From positions 1-24,595 of the forward strand of contig CAYUVK010000075.1 in NCBI GenBank assembly GCA_964448105.1: a DNA stretch of 24,595 nucleotides. The letters run 5' to 3'. A program made the translations under genes and the position numbers. Shown in pieces: positions 23,122 to 24,595 of the stretch. The notes under the pieces are model-generated. The model searched no databases and was not told the DNA's origin. It was given only the letters and a program-made list of their open reading frames with translations. This DNA comes from CAVQBP01 sp964448105 (lineage in GTDB: Bacteria > Bacteroidota > Ignavibacteria > Ignavibacteriales > Ignavibacteriaceae). Within the stretch, counting starts at the first letter, position 1, and every line of letters begins with the position of its first letter.

Positions 23122-24200
23122 TATTCATCTAAACAGTTTTGGTTTAAATTACACTTTTCTAAATTAATTAGATACTGTTTTCTCCAGATGCCGCCGCCGT
23201 AATTTACCAAATCCCCATTTGAGCCGATCACACGGTGGCAGGGAATAATGATAGAAATTCTATTATCGCCATTTGCTTTTCCTACTGCTCTTACAGCTTT
23301 GGGATTATCAATATTTATTGCCTGGGTTTTATAGCTTACCGTTTTGCCGTAAGGAATTTTTAAAAGTTCATTCCAGACTTTCATCTGGAAAGGTGTTCCT
23401 TCAATTGATAAAGGAATAGAAAAGTTTTTCCTTTTACCATTAAAATATTCTTCAAGCTGTTTATTCAGTTTTACAAATAAAGAATTGTTCCCCGGTACCA
23501 ATTCAGTATTAAATATTTTTTTGATTCTTTTTAATTGAGTTTCCAGCATCCTTCTATCGATGAATTCAAGAAGACAAATTTTATTATTGACCGCACCAGC
23601 CAGCATAGGTCCTAAAGGAGTTAATATTCTTGTAATTTGTATTAAGCTTTTCTGCTTACTTTCAAGAGGTGTAAAACCTGTAGTTTTTTTGAAAGTGGAA
23701 TTGAACCCGCTTAAAGATTCATATTCAGTTGAAAAAGCTGCTTCTACAACTTTTTCATCTCCAAATTTTATTCTGCCAAAAGCATTATTAATTCTTGATG
23801 TTCTTAAATATGATTGGAAAGTCATATTTAAATTTTCTTTAAACCATCTCCTTACCCTGAAGGGATTTATTCCTCTTTTAATTAAATCAGAATCTTTTAA
23901 TTTTATAGAGTTATTATTAGCAATTTCATCTAATAATGGTTTCAGCCATCCTGGCATTTCACCTTTATATTCTAAAGGATTGCACAACTTACACGGTCTG
24001 TATCCATAAGAGAGTGCTTCTTTTACTGAATGGAAGAACTCAACATTTTCTTCTTTTGGTTTCTTGGCCCGGCAGGTAGGGCGGCAAAATATTCCTGTCG
24101 TTTTTACTCCTACGAAAAAAGTTCCTTCAAATGTACTATCTCTTTCCATTAATGCTCTGTACATAGTTGAAGTGTCCGGCAAAATATTTTGGTCTATCAT
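23121..24200 (-). CDS. ada: Ada-type alkylation repair protein / transcriptional activator
   Basis: This 359-residue protein combines the three parts of E. coli Ada. The N-terminal zinc domain has four Cys ligands (C39, C43, C70, C73) in GIFCRPTCRA and RPCKLC; C39 would be the methylphosphotriester acceptor. An AraC-type helix-turn-helix region follows (about 85-185, with GINPFRVRRWFKE and the segment FKKTTGFTPLESK). The C-terminal O6-methylguanine methyltransferase (about 195-350) contains the active site IIIPCHRVIG with acceptor C321, followed by NYGGGIWRKQYLI. Family members repair methyl damage by irreversible self-methylation and, once methylated, activate alkylation-response genes. Length is as expected. 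The ATG at 24200 is used; an ATG at codon 14 (MYRALMERD) would also suit the family. It converges with the SlyD-type gene and has no visible partner such as alkB or alkA. Confidence 0.95.
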   Translation of the reverse strand: MIDQNILPDTSTMYRALMERDSTFEGTFFVGVKTTGIFCRPTCRAKKPKEENVEFFHSVKEALSYGYRPCKLCNPLEYKGEMPGWLKPLLDEIANNNSIKLKDSDLIKRGINPFRVRRWFKENLNMTFQSYLRTSRINNAFGRIKFGDEKVVEAAFSTEYESLSGFNSTFKKTTGFTPLESKQKSLIQITRILTPLGPMLAGAVNNKICLLEFIDRRMLETQLKRIKKIFNTELVPGNNSLFVKLNKQLEEYFNGKRKNFSIPLSIEGTPFQMKVWNELLKIPYGKTVSYKTQAINIDNPKAVRAVGKANGDNRISIIIPCHRVIGSNGDLVNYGGGIWRKQYLINLEKCNLNQNCLDE

Positions 24201-24595
24201 AATAATTATTTTTTTTGTTGTAAAAAATTGTGTGAAAATTTTATAAAAATAAGATGATATATCTACCGTTTTTTTTACAAGTTATTTTTTATTACTGAAA
24301 TACCATTAAAAAAGATACACAAATAAAGATAATTATTTTTACAAAAAATTCTAAGCATAAGATTTTTTATTAGATAATTATGAAAGCAATAACTTCCTTT
24401 AAGGCTGGCAAATTTTCGAAAAAATATTCCGAACAATTTCTTATAAGGAATCTATATTAAAAATGGAAAAGTCTTTTGCGGGTGCATGGTTAAAACTTTT
24501 AGTGTCAAACATCCTGGGTTTCTGTTGAGACATGGTATTTATATTGCAAAAATTTTTTACGGTTTTGTAACATAATGACAAAAAAGTGTTACTAA
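24201..24595. other. Intergenic region at the right edge
   Basis: These 395 AT-rich bases follow the start of the Ada-type gene and should contain its promoter. A 21-codon frame at 24463-24528 has no support as a gene. I see no hairpin, repeat or RNA gene that I can defend. Confidence 0.45.

Noticed and set aside
24463..24528. 21-codon frame with ATG near the right edge
   Set aside because: Short, no ribosome binding site of note, no recognisable content.

Overview
The window is AT-rich bacterial chromosome with short intergenic gaps and mostly weak Shine-Dalgarno sequences. There is no tRNA, rRNA, CRISPR array, phage gene or insertion sequence that I can see. A detached atpD-atpC pair, a signal peptide plus outer-membrane beta-barrel (so a diderm), periplasmic Prc and DegP-type proteases, and the general protein style suggest the Bacteroidota/Chlorobiota group, most likely an Ignavibacteria-like lineage. 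That placement is inference; no marker in the window proves it.

Left part (1-6900): the ATP synthase beta and epsilon genes (atpD, atpC) are followed by the most unusual object here. A DnaE-family (C-family) replicative/translesion polymerase is carried as two adjacent genes in reversed order. The gene for the C-terminal half (fingers, helix-hairpin-helix region, OB fold) comes first, and the gene for the N-terminal half (PHP domain and palm with all catalytic aspartates) starts 2 nt after its stop codon. A perfect 13-bp inverted repeat lies just before the first half-gene. A small secreted outer-membrane beta-barrel gene follows.

Middle part (6900-15700): a leftward cluster holds a Fur-family regulator, a metallo-beta-lactamase-fold hydrolase and a YjbQ-family protein. 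Across a 488-bp divergent gap lies a 1223-residue cytoplasmic hybrid histidine kinase with five PAS and two receiver domains. It is preceded by a near-consensus sigma-54 promoter. A tail-specific protease (Prc/CtpA type) converges on the kinase at a shared terminator. A small protein of unknown function with a C-terminal membrane segment ends at a strong bidirectional terminator.

Right part (15700-24595): purB and a secreted Bcp-type peroxiredoxin form a leftward operon. A TonB-like protein has the SxxxH transmembrane signature but no TonB C-terminal domain. plsY and a DegP/DegS-type protease overlap by 8 bp. A membrane-anchored monohaem cytochrome c has a one-residue-short CXCH haem motif. 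Then come a medium-chain oxidoreductase, a SlyD-like peptidyl-prolyl isomerase and an Ada-type alkylation repair protein. Apart from these short operons the genes look like ordinary housekeeping and stress functions, not one large system. The strongest candidate for something new is the permuted two-gene DnaE polymerase, followed by the CXCH cytochrome and the sigma-54-driven PAS kinase.
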